Shown one piece after another: positions 19,949-31,110 of a DNA stretch of 64,000 nt. The stretch's first letter is position 1; every line of letters starts with the position of its first letter. Location: contig JADKCF010000044.1 of the NCBI GenBank assembly GCA_016714765.1, positions 16,001 through 80,000 on the forward strand, given 5' to 3'. Source of the DNA: Saprospiraceae bacterium. GTDB lineage: Bacteria > Bacteroidota > Bacteroidia > Chitinophagales > Saprospiraceae. Below the pieces are notes generated by a model. That model was not told the origin of the DNA. It worked only from the letters and a program-made list of their open reading frames with translations, and did not search any database. Both the position numbers and the translations under genes were made by a program.

Positions 19949-20754
19949 ATGCCCGAATATGTTTTTATCAACGGGGAGATCGTCCCGGCTCATGAAGCGA
20001 GACTGCAGATTGGTGATTTGGCTCTACTCAGAGGATATGGAGTATTTGATTTTTCAGAGTGATAGACGGTCGTCCGATTTTTCTGGAAGATTATCTGGAT
20101 CGATTTGAAAATTCAATGAGAGGGTTGGGATTGACTACTGGTCTGTCGAGACAGTACCTTACTGATCAGATATACGAATTGATACGACTCAATAGTCATC
20201 CGCTTTTGGGTATAAAAATGGTTTGTACCGGAGGGTATGCCCATGATGGTTATACACCAGCCACATCGACCAATCTGTTTATGCTGGCCCGCCCGTTTAC
20301 ATTTCACCCTTATGCACATGGTTTAAAACTTATGACGGTAGATCATCAGCGTGAATTATTTGATGTAAAAAGTATAAATTATCTGACACCTATTTCTCTT
20401 TTACCCAAAATGAAAGCCATAGGTGCTGATGATGTTCTTTACAGCAAAGATGGATATGTCACGGAGTCTTCGCGTTCCAATATTTTCATAATAAAAAACG
20501 GCAAACTGTTCACTCCAGATTTTGGTATGCTCCGGGGTATCACCAGAAAACGAATCATTGGATTTGCCAATGAAATTTTGCCTGTTGAAGTTCGTCAGAT
20601 ACCTCTGGATGAAGTTTATGGAGCTGACGAGGTCTTTTTGAGTGCCAGCACAAAGCGCATCTCACCAGTGACTGACATAGACGGACATACCTTTGCAAGT
20701 GGCCCATTTACCAAGATGATATATGATCGATTGGTAGAGGAAGAGCGTAGATAA
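19949..20754 (+). CDS. Aminotransferase class IV (branched-chain/D-amino acid type), one-base frameshift
   Basis: The gene starts MPEYVFINGEIVPAHEARLQ at 19949 and runs to GYGVFDF. A run of five T at 20050-20054 (six expected) then throws the frame to a stop. The rest (VIDGRPIFLEDYLDRFENS onward) continues to 20754. Restored length is 268 residues, normal for fold-type IV PLP enzymes. The catalytic Lys is in KSINYLTPI, the PLP Glu in YVTESSRSNIF, and LRGITRKRII follows the family pattern. It transfers an amino group between amino acids and 2-oxo acids in the cytoplasm. The exact substrate (branched chain, D-alanine or aminodeoxychorismate) is not resolved. It lies 16 bases after the sigma-54 activator. 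Confidence 0.85.
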
Positions 20755-20821
20755 ATATAATATTTTCAAAATCAACTGCTGACAAAGTAAAAGTGCGGAA
20801 TGTGTCACAGACAAGGGTAAC

Positions 20822-23336
20822 TCAGAGCACCTTTTTTAGCTGTCTTTTTCTCGGAAACAGATATAGATAATCCATAAAATATATAAACCGTATAGAAAAA
20901 TTATTGCTCTGAACTGAATCAAACAGTCCCCCAAGATTGGCCAGATAATCACGTTCATATTTTGAGTCTGAATTGAATATCTGGTTTTTCCAAACAAAAA
21001 TGATATCACTTCCTGGTGCAAAACGCCAGTTATACTGAAGGTCTATATTGAAAATATTGACATTTCTGTCAAATATAGGACTGCCTTCATTGTTTAGCCC
21101 TGCAAATGGGGTGATGGCAACATTGCCATTTTTATCCAAGAGACCAAAAGCCTGATATCTGACCTTGTCCCAGTAATGCCTCGCTCTGATATTGATACCC
21201 ATTACTGCATTAAAAATGTATTTTGCAGTAATAGAATTTTCGATGATGAGCCTGTCTCTGTTACCAAAAAGGATATCCGAAGCTTCAAGTCCCTGGATAA
21301 TACCTTCGACCAGATTTCTATTGACGTATCCCGGCTCTGATTGTATGATGGAAGCACTGGTTGCAGTAAAAACAGAAAACTTATCATTAAATCTTATCCT
21401 GGGATTAAAAACAATATTAGTTGTACTTCGTTGGTTGGCGTCAAAATGTCTGTAAGATAATCTTATGTCATATGCAAAGGGCCTTCTATAATCTGATGAG
21501 ACAAACCCACCTATGTTATAATTGACAGGTCTGGCTATAAAACGACTGAAATCAGTTTGTCTGGGCTCAAAATAATCAAAAGATTCGACAGGCATCAAAA
21601 TGGCATTGAACCCGACTGCAAAGCGACTTTTCCACATCACAAAATTCTCAAAAGAAAGGGTAAAATCAGTAAAAACATCCGGTTTGTATAATCTTGAGTA
21701 GATGCTGCTTCCTTCAAATCTTACTTGCTGTAATTTATTGTTTTTAGGTTTATATTGAGTATAGGCACCTTGCAAGTAATAAAATACCTCATTAGGGCTA
21801 AATAGAAAACCCATATCGTTTGGGTCATATTTGTCTGATTCCACTCCATGACCCCCTTCATAAGTCCAGTTACCGCTTATTTTTCCGAGTGAGACATTGT
21901 ATGTATGGCCCTGGTCAGTGTATTCGCTAAAGTATTTTCTGGATAATACACCTGACCCGCTGATAAAATATTTTTGATCCCTGGTTTTCAGATTAAAAAA
22001 AGTGCCGGTCACATTGGCGTCGTAATCCTGACCTAATCTGTATACATTTGTGTTTGTAAGGGATACGTACGAGTTGTTTTTCAAATTTTGGTCTACTACG
22101 AGCACATTGTAATTGGTCAGAGGATTGGTTTTGTAAAGTCTTTCTGTACCGTCTTTTGATCTGATCAAGGCATTTTCTTCACCGACGAAGGCATTGAATC
22201 CACCTATGCCTGTTCCTGATGACGTTCTTCCTGATATTTTCGTAGCATTGAATAGCTGGCTTACTTCCGGATTTTCAATGATCGTTTCCCCATCTTTCAG
22301 CTGGCTGCTGACGTTAAAGTAATGTAGTGGTCTGCCGCCTATCCGTCGGGAGTAAAAAAGTCGGCCTCGGTTAAATAGCTCTGTACCTTCTGTAAAAAAC
22401 TGCCTGTTTTCTTCAAAAAAAACTTCAAATGGTGACAAATTTAAAACCTGCCGGTCTGATATAACCTGACCAAAATCAGGCACCAGTGTCATGTCGAGGG
22501 TAAAGGCATCATTGAGGCCGTATTTCAAATCAAGGCCTGCACTGTAGGCATTGCCTGAAGTTATTTTTTTTTTCAGTACTTTTTGGATCATAAGTGGTAT
22601 TGACATATCCTGATATGTATGGAGTCAAAGATAGTCTTATAGGTGATTTGATATTTTCAATTTGGGTCACTTTACCCGATTGCTGTACCCAACCTGATAT
22701 CGTAGGATCTATAGGTGACCAGTACGAAGTCTCCCTGAATCTCCTGATCTCTCTGCCAAACTGAACGTGCCAGTCCTGGACTGCCTCTGATGGAAACCTG
22801 AGTGACGAGTAGGGGATTTTTATTTCAGCGTACCACCCATGTTCGTCCTTTGTTACAGCACTTTGCCAGATGGCATTCCAGTTATTGTCATCGTTGTTAT
22901 TGGTTACTACAGCGTCCAGTTGCACACCGGATGCTGTTATGAAAAATTTAAAGCCATTCAATCCACTCCTGTAGGTATCAAAAAATATCCTAAAATTATC
23001 TGCATTGCCTATCTGATCTCTTAAGGAAAGTTCTTTAAGTATCTTATCAGGCTCCGGATCAGACATTCTGGCCGCTATATATACAGCGTTGTTATCATAA
23101 GCAAAATAAACTTGGGTTTCGAAGGTAGCAGGTAGTCCTGGAGTGGGTTCTGTTTGGATAAAGCCGGAAGCATATTCAGATTGGCTCCATACTTTTTCAT
23201 GGAGGATACCATCGATCTTCACTTCTTCTGCAATTCGGATAGCTTTTAGTGTTCTAGAGGGATTTACATCTGCTTTTAGTTGGTGAGAAAAAAAACCTAA
23301 AAGGTAAATATACAATAAAAGAAAATGTTTTTTCAA
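20822..23336 (-). CDS. DUF5916 outer-membrane protein with N-terminal CBM9-like domain (frameshift in poly-A)
   Basis: Two frames together make an 837-residue DUF5916 protein. Residues about 1-260 hold a signal sequence (MKKHFLLLYIYLLGFFSH, TTG start 23336) and a carbohydrate-binding family-9-like beta sandwich (IDGILHEKVWSQSEYASGF, FRIFFDTYRSGLNGFKF). The rest (GNAYSAGLDLKYGLNDAFTL onward) is rich in alternating beta strands of an outer-membrane barrel. The frame breaks at ten A on the coding strand (22564-22573); nine restore continuity. The role in the family is unknown; sugar or polymer binding is only inferred. It has its own promoter and converges on the aminotransferase. Confidence 0.8.
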
Positions 23337-23352
23337 TGTACTTATTTTGCCA

Positions 23353-23360
23353 CAAAAGTA
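23353..23360 (-). promoter_or_regulatory. -7 element (TACTTTTG) for the DUF5916 gene
   Basis: It lies on the minus strand just 16 bases before the TTG start at 23336. It excludes an upstream in-frame TTG at 23363 as the start. Confidence 0.5.
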
Positions 23361-23532
23361 CAAAAGAGAAATGACTCATGTTATCTGCATTAAAAATAAT
23401 CTTGGTTTATTTTCAGAAGACCAAAATGATTGTAAACACACATGTAGTTGCATTTTTGCTTTTAAGGATTGCTACCAATTATTTTTATTGTTTCTTTTTT
23501 TTAAGTGCATGAATGTATTTCGAAAATATACC

Positions 23533-23540
23533 TATATTTG
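23533..23540 (+). promoter_or_regulatory. -7 element (TATATTTG) for the type B surface protein gene
   Basis: It matches TAnnTTTG 14 bases before the ATG at 23555. No convincing -33 element was seen. Confidence 0.45.
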
Positions 23541-23554
23541 TTAACATTTAATTT

Positions 23555-26500
23555 ATGCAGCAATTGAAATTCAAGTTTATATTTGTTCTGTTAGCTTTCA
23601 TGCATAATATATACTGTCAAAATTGCAATTTTACTATAAATGTTCCACAGGATGTCACAATTTGTGAGGAGGATAATATCAACTTGACAGGAAATATAGC
23701 AGGTACTTACGCAGGATTTGAGTGGAAAGGTACAAATGGATATAGTCAAAGTGCCAACTTGACTCCAACGGTTACAGTATCTCAGACTACGACCTACACT
23801 CTCAGTGTGTTTAGTAATCCGACTACCAATCTCATAGTAAATGGAGATTTTTCTAATGGCAATACAGGTTTTTTGACAGACTATAACTATGTCGCAAACA
23901 TTCCTTTTTTCCAAACCGAAATGTATCCTGAAGGCACATATACAGTAATAAATAACCCCAACCTGGTGCACAATGGATTTAATGCCTGTAATGATCATAC
24001 TGGTGGTGGCGGCAGGATGATGGTCGTCAATGGTGCTGCAGCATATCAGCAGGTATGGTGTCAGACCATTGCAGTGACTCCCAATACACCTTACATTTTT
24101 CAGGCATTTGCTACATCTGTAAATTCTTCATCACCAGCTATTCTTCAGTTTTCAATTGACGGTGACCTGTTAGGTACACCATTTGGATTGTCGGGGACAA
24201 CGTGTAACTGGGAAGAATTTAATACAATATGGGATTCTGGCGGAAATACATCAGTTGAAATTTGTATAAATAATCAAAACACTGCTCTTGGTGGTAATGA
24301 TTTTGCATTAGATGATCTTTTTTTTGGGGCCTTGTGCAGGGATGAAAAATCATTTACTGTGACGCTATCTACCTTCGAACTTGTGCCTCCTACACAAGCT
24401 GTTGTAAACTGTAGTAATCCTTTAACTACACTTGTTGCTTTGCCATTGCCAGATGATGTGGATTACCAGTATTTTTGGCAAACGGACAATGGCAGTATCC
24501 AATCCCCTGCAGACAATCAGTCTATTTTTGTCAACTCCGGTGGCGAATATACAGTAATAGTGACCAACCAACAAGGCTGCACATTGAGTCAAACATATCT
24601 CATTACTGATGATTTTACCACGCCCGATGTCACCATTACAGGAGATAGGACATTGGACTGTATTCAGAAACAAACTCAGCTTAGTGCCAGCTCAACGGAT
24701 GATGCATTAGAATATTACTGGGTCTTACCTAATCAAACCGAGGTAACTGGCCCAAATCTAACGGCAGTCTATTCCGGCAATTATTTCCTGAATTCTATAG
24801 GCTCTAATGGGTGTGTGACAGTTGATACTGTTAGCATTATACTGGAGAATACCCTAATACAGTATACTGCCCAAAGCAGAGATACATTAAGTTGTAGTGT
24901 GCTGGAAGCCCAAATATTTCTGGATCTCATTACGGAGATAGATAGTATATCCTGGATAGGCCCCGACATAATTTACCAAAATAAAACCCGTGATACTATC
25001 ACCATCGGATCAGCAGGAATATATGTTTTCGAATTGTTTTTGGGTACTGACTGTAGTATAAAAGACAGCATTTTCATCAGGTCCCAACCTACTAATATAT
25101 TTTATACTATACCGGAAGCAGACACGCTGGACTGCAATAAGCCTTCAACGATGATTTCTATCAGTAATCCTGTAGGAATTAATCGTACCAATTGGATTTA
25201 TCAGGGCAAGACGATTGGGACTTCAGACAGTGTGATGGTTTCATCTGCAGGTCTGTATATTGTAGAAGCTTTTGATAATTACGGCTGTAAAAAGACGGAC
25301 TCCATTTATGTTGAAGAGAACTTTCTTCTTCCTTTTTTTACAGTGGACATTGATTCCATTGATTGTATAAAAAATTATGGACAATTTACAACCAATTTTA
25401 GCGACGAAGGAGTTTTTTGGGAAGGGCAAGACACTACATCTTATGATATGAATCCCAAATTCGAAAAACAAGGCATATACAACCTCACAGTGACTGGTAA
25501 AAATGGTTGCAAGCAATCGCAGGTATATTACTTACCTTCTTCGATAAGTTTTCCTGCGATTCAGGCAATCATAGAGCCCATCAATTGTTCGAACATGACA
25601 GGCAAAATTTCAATTAATACTTCTATACCATGTGAAATTATCTGGGCTGACCAGAACGGAAATTCAGGAAGTGGGTCTGTTATATCCACCACAAATGTAA
25701 ACACATATACAGTATTAGCCACATCATCCAATGGTTGTAAGTCAGAGAGCATTATAGGCATGACCATTGATACTATCCATCCGGTGCTTATGCCAATTTC
25801 TCCCGAAATATTGACTTGCGTTACGACTTCTGTGGTGCCTAGTGTCAATGCCTCTGATTATACATATATCAATTGGACAGGCCCATCGTTTTTAAACAAC
25901 ACTCAGCTGGAACCATCTTTTTCAAAGCCGGGAAGTTATTATCTCACATTAAGTAATTCAAATGGTTGTGAAAGATCAGCCGTATTTGAAGTCAGCTAAA
26001 ATACTGCAAAGCCAGTATTTAGTGCTTATGCTTCGGAGCTTTCATGCAAATCTCCAGAAACCAAAATAAAACTTACCGGAGACCCAAACCTTTACTACAC
26101 ATTGCTCTCCAATAATCAGGCTATACAGGATGGATTCATTATTTCCGCACCTGGTATTTATGCAATTCAAGCGAGTAATAGTTTCGGCTGCGACAGTACA
26201 ATAATTCTGGAGGTAAAGGGAAATTTTAAGGAACCAGAAATACAACTTGAGACTATACTTCTCAATTGCTTTCATCCAAGTGTATGGGCGTCAAATCTGA
26301 AAATAGACACCTCACTCGAATATATATGGAACTCACCTGACAGAGTGATAATATCTGACTCTATCCTTATAGATAAAAAGGAAGCAATAGAATTGGTAGC
26401 TGTAAATATATATGGATGTGAGTCAAAACTATTTTTGGATATTATCACGGATTTTTCTCCTCCGGAAGTTACTATAGATGGTGATATCGAAATAGGATGC

Positions 26501-27469
26501 AAGGAAGAATTTACGACTGTTGTCGCTAAAACCTTACCGACTGGTATACCTGTGACATGGGAAAAAGATAGCGTTGTTTTCAGTACACAGGCTTCTGTAA
26601 ATATTAGTGAACCAGGAACCTACACGCTGGATGTCATCAACCCTGCCAATGGATGCAAAGATGTCATGTCGATCATGATAACCCAACAGCCGAATCCTGA
26701 CAGCATCTTTTATACTGTCATGCAACCGCTTTGTTTCGGCGATCAGGGAGGGCTTGTATGGAGTTCGGTCGAAGGAGGGACTAGTCCATACGTTATGAAA
26801 GTGGGTAATGAGATATTGAAACCGGGGATTAATTATAAATTGGACAGTGGTAGTTATATACTCAGTGTAACAGATGCTAACGGATGTACTGTTCAATCAA
26901 AGTTTACCCTTGAACAAACTTATGATTTTAATGTGAATGCAGGAAAAGATACCACTATTTTAAGGAATACCAGTCATCAGTTACAGGCTTTTTCAGATTT
27001 GGATTGGACAGACGTAAGTTCTATATCATGGACACCTGCCTCTAGCTTGAGTTGTAATGATTGCCGTGAGCCTATAGCAAGTCCGGCTGAGGATACCGAA
27101 TACTACATCACTCTATCAGATAAAAATGGATGTGTCCGAAGTGACAGTATATGGGTCCGATTAAAATTGGTCAAAGGCTATGATGCGCCCAATATTATAA
27201 TTCCTGGCAGCCTTTCGGGCAACAGTCATTTTACGATATATCCTGTGTTGGGATCAATAGAAAGCATCTTGTCCTTGCGCATTTTTGACAGATGGGGAAG
27301 CATGGTTTTTGCCACTAACGATATACCGGCAGGACAATCTTTATTGGGCTGGGATGGCACCAGAGCAGGCAAGAATCTTCAGCCGGATGTATATGTCTGG
27401 GTTGCGGAGATTATGTATCTCGATAAAACAAAAGAAATAGCCAAAGGCGATGTGACGATTATAAAATAA
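23555..27469 (+). CDS. Large surface protein with Ig-like repeats and T9SS type B C-terminal domain, interrupted by one stop codon
   Basis: The signal peptide (FKFIFVLLAFMHNIYCQ) is followed by an Ig-like start and a jelly-roll-like module beginning NLIVNGDFSNGNTGF (residues about 90-250). At least eight Cys-containing Ig/PKD-like repeats follow, with the pattern L(D/S)C...xYxWxxP and GxYxLxVxxxxGC. An SprB-like repeat (GGTSPYVMKVG) precedes the gliding-motility-associated tail (ILSLRIFDRWGSMVFATND). A TAA at 25997-25999 splits the gene, but the same frame resumes at once (NTAKPVFSAYASELSC) and runs to 27469. A single C-to-T change from CAA would explain it. The total would be 1304 residues. 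It is exported by T9SS and likely acts in adhesion or matrix. Confidence 0.82.
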
Positions 27470-27700
27470 CATAAAACGGTGAAATCTATTGACTAAATCA
27501 CGGGTTAAAATGATTGCTCGGATAACACAGATTTTTTGTGGTGCAGTAGAGTTTTTCATTGTACTTTTAAACTTTTAGTATTATGACACAAACTAAAATC
27601 CTTTGAAACCATAAATCCGTCTCATCTGTGATTCTGACAAAAGGAATTCAATCAAGGAAAAGGATATTTTTTCAAATTAATCAATTAAAGAAAAAGGAGG

Positions 27701-27734
27701 TTGTTTTTAATATCCGCTCTTAATCGTACCTTTG
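27701..27734 (+). promoter_or_regulatory. Promoter of aspS (TTG-N23-TACCTTTG)
   Basis: TTG at 27701-27703 and TACCTTTG at 27727-27734 lie 31 bases before the aspS ATG. The rest of 27470-27700 shows no gene. Confidence 0.55.
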
Positions 27735-27765
27735 CACCCAAATTTGTTTAAAAAATATCAGCTAT

Positions 27766-29535
27766 ATGTACAGAAGTCATCATTGTGGAGCCTTAAGAAT
27801 GTCGAACATAGGCGAAAAAGTAACTATTTCAGGATGGGTTCAAAAAGGGCGTGACCTCGGTGGACTAACCTTTGTGGATATCAGGGATAGGTATGGCGTG
27901 ACCCAATTGGTTTTCAATATGGATGAAAACCCGGAACTTTGCACACAAGCCAGAAAACTGGGTAGAGAGTTTGTCGTCCAGGCTACAGGTATCGTACGCG
28001 AGCGATCCAGCAAAAATGCCAATAGAGCTACAGGAGATATCGAAATAGAGGTCACCGATCTGGCCGTGCTTAATGAGTCTAAAACACCGCCATTCACCAT
28101 TGAAGATGAGACTGATGGTGGTGATGACCTTCGAATGAAGTACAGGTACTTAGATATCAGACGTACTCCTGTTCAAAACAATATTATATTCAGATCAAAA
28201 CTGGCTATAGAGACCAGAAAATACCTGGATGGGCAGGGATTTATAGAAGTGGAGACGCCTTTTTTAATCAAAAGTACACCTGAAGGAGCAAGAGATTTTG
28301 TAGTACCAAGCCGACTCAACCAGGGTCAGTTTTATGCATTACCGCAGTCGCCACAGACATTCAAGCAAATACTCATGGTAGCAGGGATAGACAAGTATTT
28401 TCAGATAGTCAAGTGTTTTAGAGATGAAGACTTACGTGCTGATCGACAGCCGGAGTTTACACAGATAGACTGTGAAATGTCGTTTGTACACATCGAAGAT
28501 ATATTGAATACTTTTGAGGGTCTGGCAAGGCATTTGTTTTTACAGACTTTACATATTGATTTAGGCGATTTTCCACGTATGTCATATGACGATGCTTTGC
28601 GTTTGTATGGCTCTGACAAACCAGATTTAAGATTCGGCATGCAGTTTGTGGAGATGAATGATTTTACCAAGGGTAAAGGCTTCAGCATATTTGATGAGGC
28701 AGAATTGGTAGTAGGTATTTGTGCTAAAGGTATTGCAGAGTCCTATAGCAACAAAGATATGAAAGACCTTACAGAATGGCTGCAAAGGCCGCAAATAGGT
28801 GCAAAAGGTTTGGTCTATGTCAAGTATCAAGATGATGGAAGCATCAAATCGACTGTAGGAAAGTTTTATACTGATGAAGAGTTGAAGCAATGGGCAGAAA
28901 AATTTGGTGCCGAAAAAGGAGATGTTATATTTGTATTGAGTGGTGAGGCAGAAAAAACTCGAAAACAACTCAATGAGCTAAGGTTGGAACTAGGCAAAAA
29001 ATTAGGACTCATCCAGGCAGGAGATTTTAAGCCTTTGTGGGTTTTGGATTTCCCATTGCTGGAATGGGACGAAGAGGCAGGAAGATTCCATGCAATGCAC
29101 CATCCCTTTACTTCTCCCAAAAAAGCGGACATACCGCGTATGCTCAATGGCGATCACGAAACTATGAAGAGTCTCAAAGCTGATGCTTATGACTTGGTCA
29201 TCAATGGTGCAGAGATAGGCGGAGGATCCATCAGAATCCATGATCGTGCACTTCAGTCCAGAAACTTTGATTTGCTGGGATTTACAAAAGAAGAGGCGGA
29301 AGCACAATTTGGATTCTTGCTTGGTGCTTTTGAGTATGGAGCGCCCCCACATGGAGGGTTAGCTTTCGGATTTGACAGACTTTGTGCAGTGATGAATGGT
29401 CAGTCGTCTATACGAGACTTTATAGCCTTCCCTAAAAATAATCAAGGTCGAGATATGATGATAGATGCACCATCAGCTATACATGATACCCAGTTAAAAG
29501 AACTTTGTCTGGAAGTAAACGTGGAAAAAATGTAA
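27766..29535 (+). CDS. aspS: Aspartate-tRNA ligase
   Basis: This 589-residue class IIb synthetase charges tRNA-Asp in the cytoplasm. An N-terminal OB-fold anticodon domain (VTISGWVQKGRDLGGLTFVD) comes first. Class II motif 2 (FRDEDLRADRQPEFTQID) lies in the catalytic core. The bacterial GAD insertion follows (about residues 290-420), and motif 3 is GAPPHGGLAFGFDRL near the end. Full bacterial length, no frameshift. The C terminus is short (LEVNVEKM). It converges on the DUF4143 ATPase gene; a perfect inverted repeat lies between the two stops. Confidence 0.96.
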   Translation: MYRSHHCGALRMSNIGEKVTISGWVQKGRDLGGLTFVDIRDRYGVTQLVFNMDENPELCTQARKLGREFVVQATGIVRERSSKNANRATGDIEIEVTDLAVLNESKTPPFTIEDETDGGDDLRMKYRYLDIRRTPVQNNIIFRSKLAIETRKYLDGQGFIEVETPFLIKSTPEGARDFVVPSRLNQGQFYALPQSPQTFKQILMVAGIDKYFQIVKCFRDEDLRADRQPEFTQIDCEMSFVHIEDILNTFEGLARHLFLQTLHIDLGDFPRMSYDDALRLYGSDKPDLRFGMQFVEMNDFTKGKGFSIFDEAELVVGICAKGIAESYSNKDMKDLTEWLQRPQIGAKGLVYVKYQDDGSIKSTVGKFYTDEELKQWAEKFGAEKGDVIFVLSGEAEKTRKQLNELRLELGKKLGLIQAGDFKPLWVLDFPLLEWDEEAGRFHAMHHPFTSPKKADIPRMLNGDHETMKSLKADAYDLVINGAEIGGGSIRIHDRALQSRNFDLLGFTKEEAEAQFGFLLGAFEYGAPPHGGLAFGFDRLCAVMNGQSSIRDFIAFPKNNQGRDMMIDAPSAIHDTQLKELCLEVNVEKM

Positions 29536-29539
29536 TACA

Positions 29540-29578
29540 ATAGTCAAGTGATAGCATTCCAGGGTATCACTTGACTAT
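29540..29578. terminator. Bidirectional terminator between aspS and the DUF4143 ATPase gene
   Basis: A perfect 14-base inverted repeat, ATAGTCAAGTGATA (29540-29553) and TATCACTTGACTAT (29565-29578), has an 11-base loop. The stop codon of the minus-strand gene lies inside the stem. Confidence 0.8.
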
Positions 29579-30695
29579 CATTTCGTATTTGTGATTCTGT
29601 GCCGCCATAAATCAAATTTTGAGAGAGATTCTGTACTCCGGATATTTTGCTAAAGTACTCTAGACCTTCGAACATATTACTACTCAAAGTAGAACTAGCC
29701 TTGATTTCATACGTCTTTAGTTGATCGTTTTCTTCGCTCAGTAGATCTATCTCATGTCCATGTGAGTCTCGCCAAAAATAAAACTCCTTCAATGTGTTTT
29801 GATGGTAGTTTTGTTTGACTAAATCAGAAACTACCATATTCTCAAATAATTGTCGCCAAATAGAAGAAATAGGAGAGACATCCCCGTTTCTTACTCCCGA
29901 TAAGTAACTGAGTAATCCTGTATCATAGAAGTATAGTTTAGGACTTTTGATGAGCCGTTTGTTATAGTTTTTATAATATGGCGGCAACAGATAGACAATA
30001 AAACTAGCCTCTAATAATGATATCCAAGATCTGGCAGTAGTATGGCTGATAGATGCATCCTTGGCCAACTCACTCAAGTTTAAAATATTTCCGGCTCTAA
30101 GGGCACACAATTTTAGAAAAGTACTAAAAATCCGATTGTTCTGTATATTAACCAACTGACTGATATCTCGTTTTATATAAGTAGTCAGATAGTTGTAGTA
30201 ATATCTGTCCGGGTGCAGTTTTCTATCATAAATCGCCGGATAAAATCCTTTGGTCATCACTTCGGGCAAACTTTCTGGTAACCATTTTGCGGCTTTCATT
30301 TCGCTCATATCTAGAGGAAACAATCTAAAGACTGACACTCGACCTGCAAGACTTTGTGTTATATTTTCTAGTAATTGAAAGTTTTGAGATCCAGAAAGAA
30401 TGAACTGACCCATCACTTTGTTGCGGTCGACAATGCCCTGAAGATAGGAAAATAATACTGGAACATTTTGGACCTCATCAAATATAATCTTATCATTATA
30501 TTTTTGCAAAAAACCCTTAGTATCCCGAGTTGCAAACTCCCTGAGATCAGGATCCTCCAACGATAAATACGTATATTCTGGAAAATGTGTACTCAATAGC
30601 CTTGTTTTACCTGATTGTCTTGGACCCGTCAGAGCTATGATTGGATAACCCAATAGTTCTATTTTGATTTTAGCTATTAAATTTCGATGAAGCAT
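29544..30695 (-). CDS. AAA_14/DUF4143 family ATPase
   Basis: The 383-residue protein has an N-terminal P-loop ATPase (Walker A ALTGPRQSGKTRLL; Walker B DKIIFDEVQNVPVLFSYL). A sensor-like LSGSQNFQLL and SLAGRVSVFRLFPL follow. A winged-helix segment (LNLSELAKDASISHTTARSW) leads into the C-terminal DUF4143 domain, which resembles a PD-(D/E)xK nuclease (FYFWRDSHGHEIDLL, LKTYEIKASSTL). The family is widespread in Bacteroidota and archaea, but its role is not established. Transfer between genomes is common. Its promoter overlaps the first unit of a field of 22-bp-spaced repeats, so self-control or DNA binding by this protein is possible (inference). Confidence 0.88.
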   Translation of the reverse strand: MLHRNLIAKIKIELLGYPIIALTGPRQSGKTRLLSTHFPEYTYLSLEDPDLREFATRDTKGFLQKYNDKIIFDEVQNVPVLFSYLQGIVDRNKVMGQFILSGSQNFQLLENITQSLAGRVSVFRLFPLDMSEMKAAKWLPESLPEVMTKGFYPAIYDRKLHPDRYYYNYLTTYIKRDISQLVNIQNNRIFSTFLKLCALRAGNILNLSELAKDASISHTTARSWISLLEASFIVYLLPPYYKNYNKRLIKSPKLYFYDTGLLSYLSGVRNGDVSPISSIWRQLFENMVVSDLVKQNYHQNTLKEFYFWRDSHGHEIDLLSEENDQLKTYEIKASSTLSSNMFEGLEYFSKISGVQNLSQNLIYGGTESQIRNDSQVIPWNAIT

Positions 30696-30714
30696 AAATG
30701 CTGATTTTCAATGA

Positions 30715-30745
30715 CAAAAGTATAAATATTTTCAATTTACACAAA
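30715..30745 (-). promoter_or_regulatory. Promoter of the DUF4143 ATPase gene, -33 inside the repeat field
   Basis: On the minus strand TTTG (30742-30745) is followed by 19 bases and TACTTTTG (30715-30722), an exact match to the Bacteroidota TTTG-N19-TAnnTTTG consensus. The -33 box is part of repeat unit 1. The start codon is 20 bases downstream. Confidence 0.7.
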
Positions 30746-30809
30746 TATTAAATTCAATCTGCACAGAAAAAATATTCAATTTACACAGAAAAAATATCTA
30801 ATCTGCACA
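30731..30809. repeat. Iteron-like direct repeats, cluster 1 (four units, 22-bp period)
   Basis: Units of 13 bp (consensus TTCAATYTRCACA) start at 30731, 30753, 30775 and 30797, exactly 22 bases apart, with AT-rich 9-bp spacers. The fourth is degenerate (TCTAATCTGCACA). It sits directly upstream of the DUF4143 ATPase gene. Confidence 0.93.
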
Positions 30810-30953
30810 AAAATTGTGTGAAATATTTATGATTATTACCTCAATACGAATATCTTGATTTTCGGATGAGGTAAGCTCGATTTTAATTCTTTACAAAATA
30901 TGTTGTAATATGCTGTAAATTAGCGTTTTAAATAAAAAATAGTTCGATTTATT

Positions 30954-31010
30954 TTCAATTTGCACAAAAAATAAATTCAATTTGCACAAATAATAAATTC
31001 AATCTGCACA
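30954..31010. repeat. Iteron-like direct repeats, cluster 2 (three units, 22-bp period)
   Basis: TTCAATTTGCACA starts at 30954 and 30976 and TTCAATCTGCACA at 30998, again exactly 22 bases apart and in the same orientation as cluster 1. The 144 bases between clusters 1 and 2 hold no gene or other recognisable signal. Confidence 0.93.
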
Positions 31011-31110
31011 AAAATGGTATTGTTTTTTAAAAGTTAAACTTGTATGGTTTTTTAGATTTGGTTAACTGTATTTAATCAGTATAATAAGCGTGTTTTTAAG
31101 TAAATTTATA

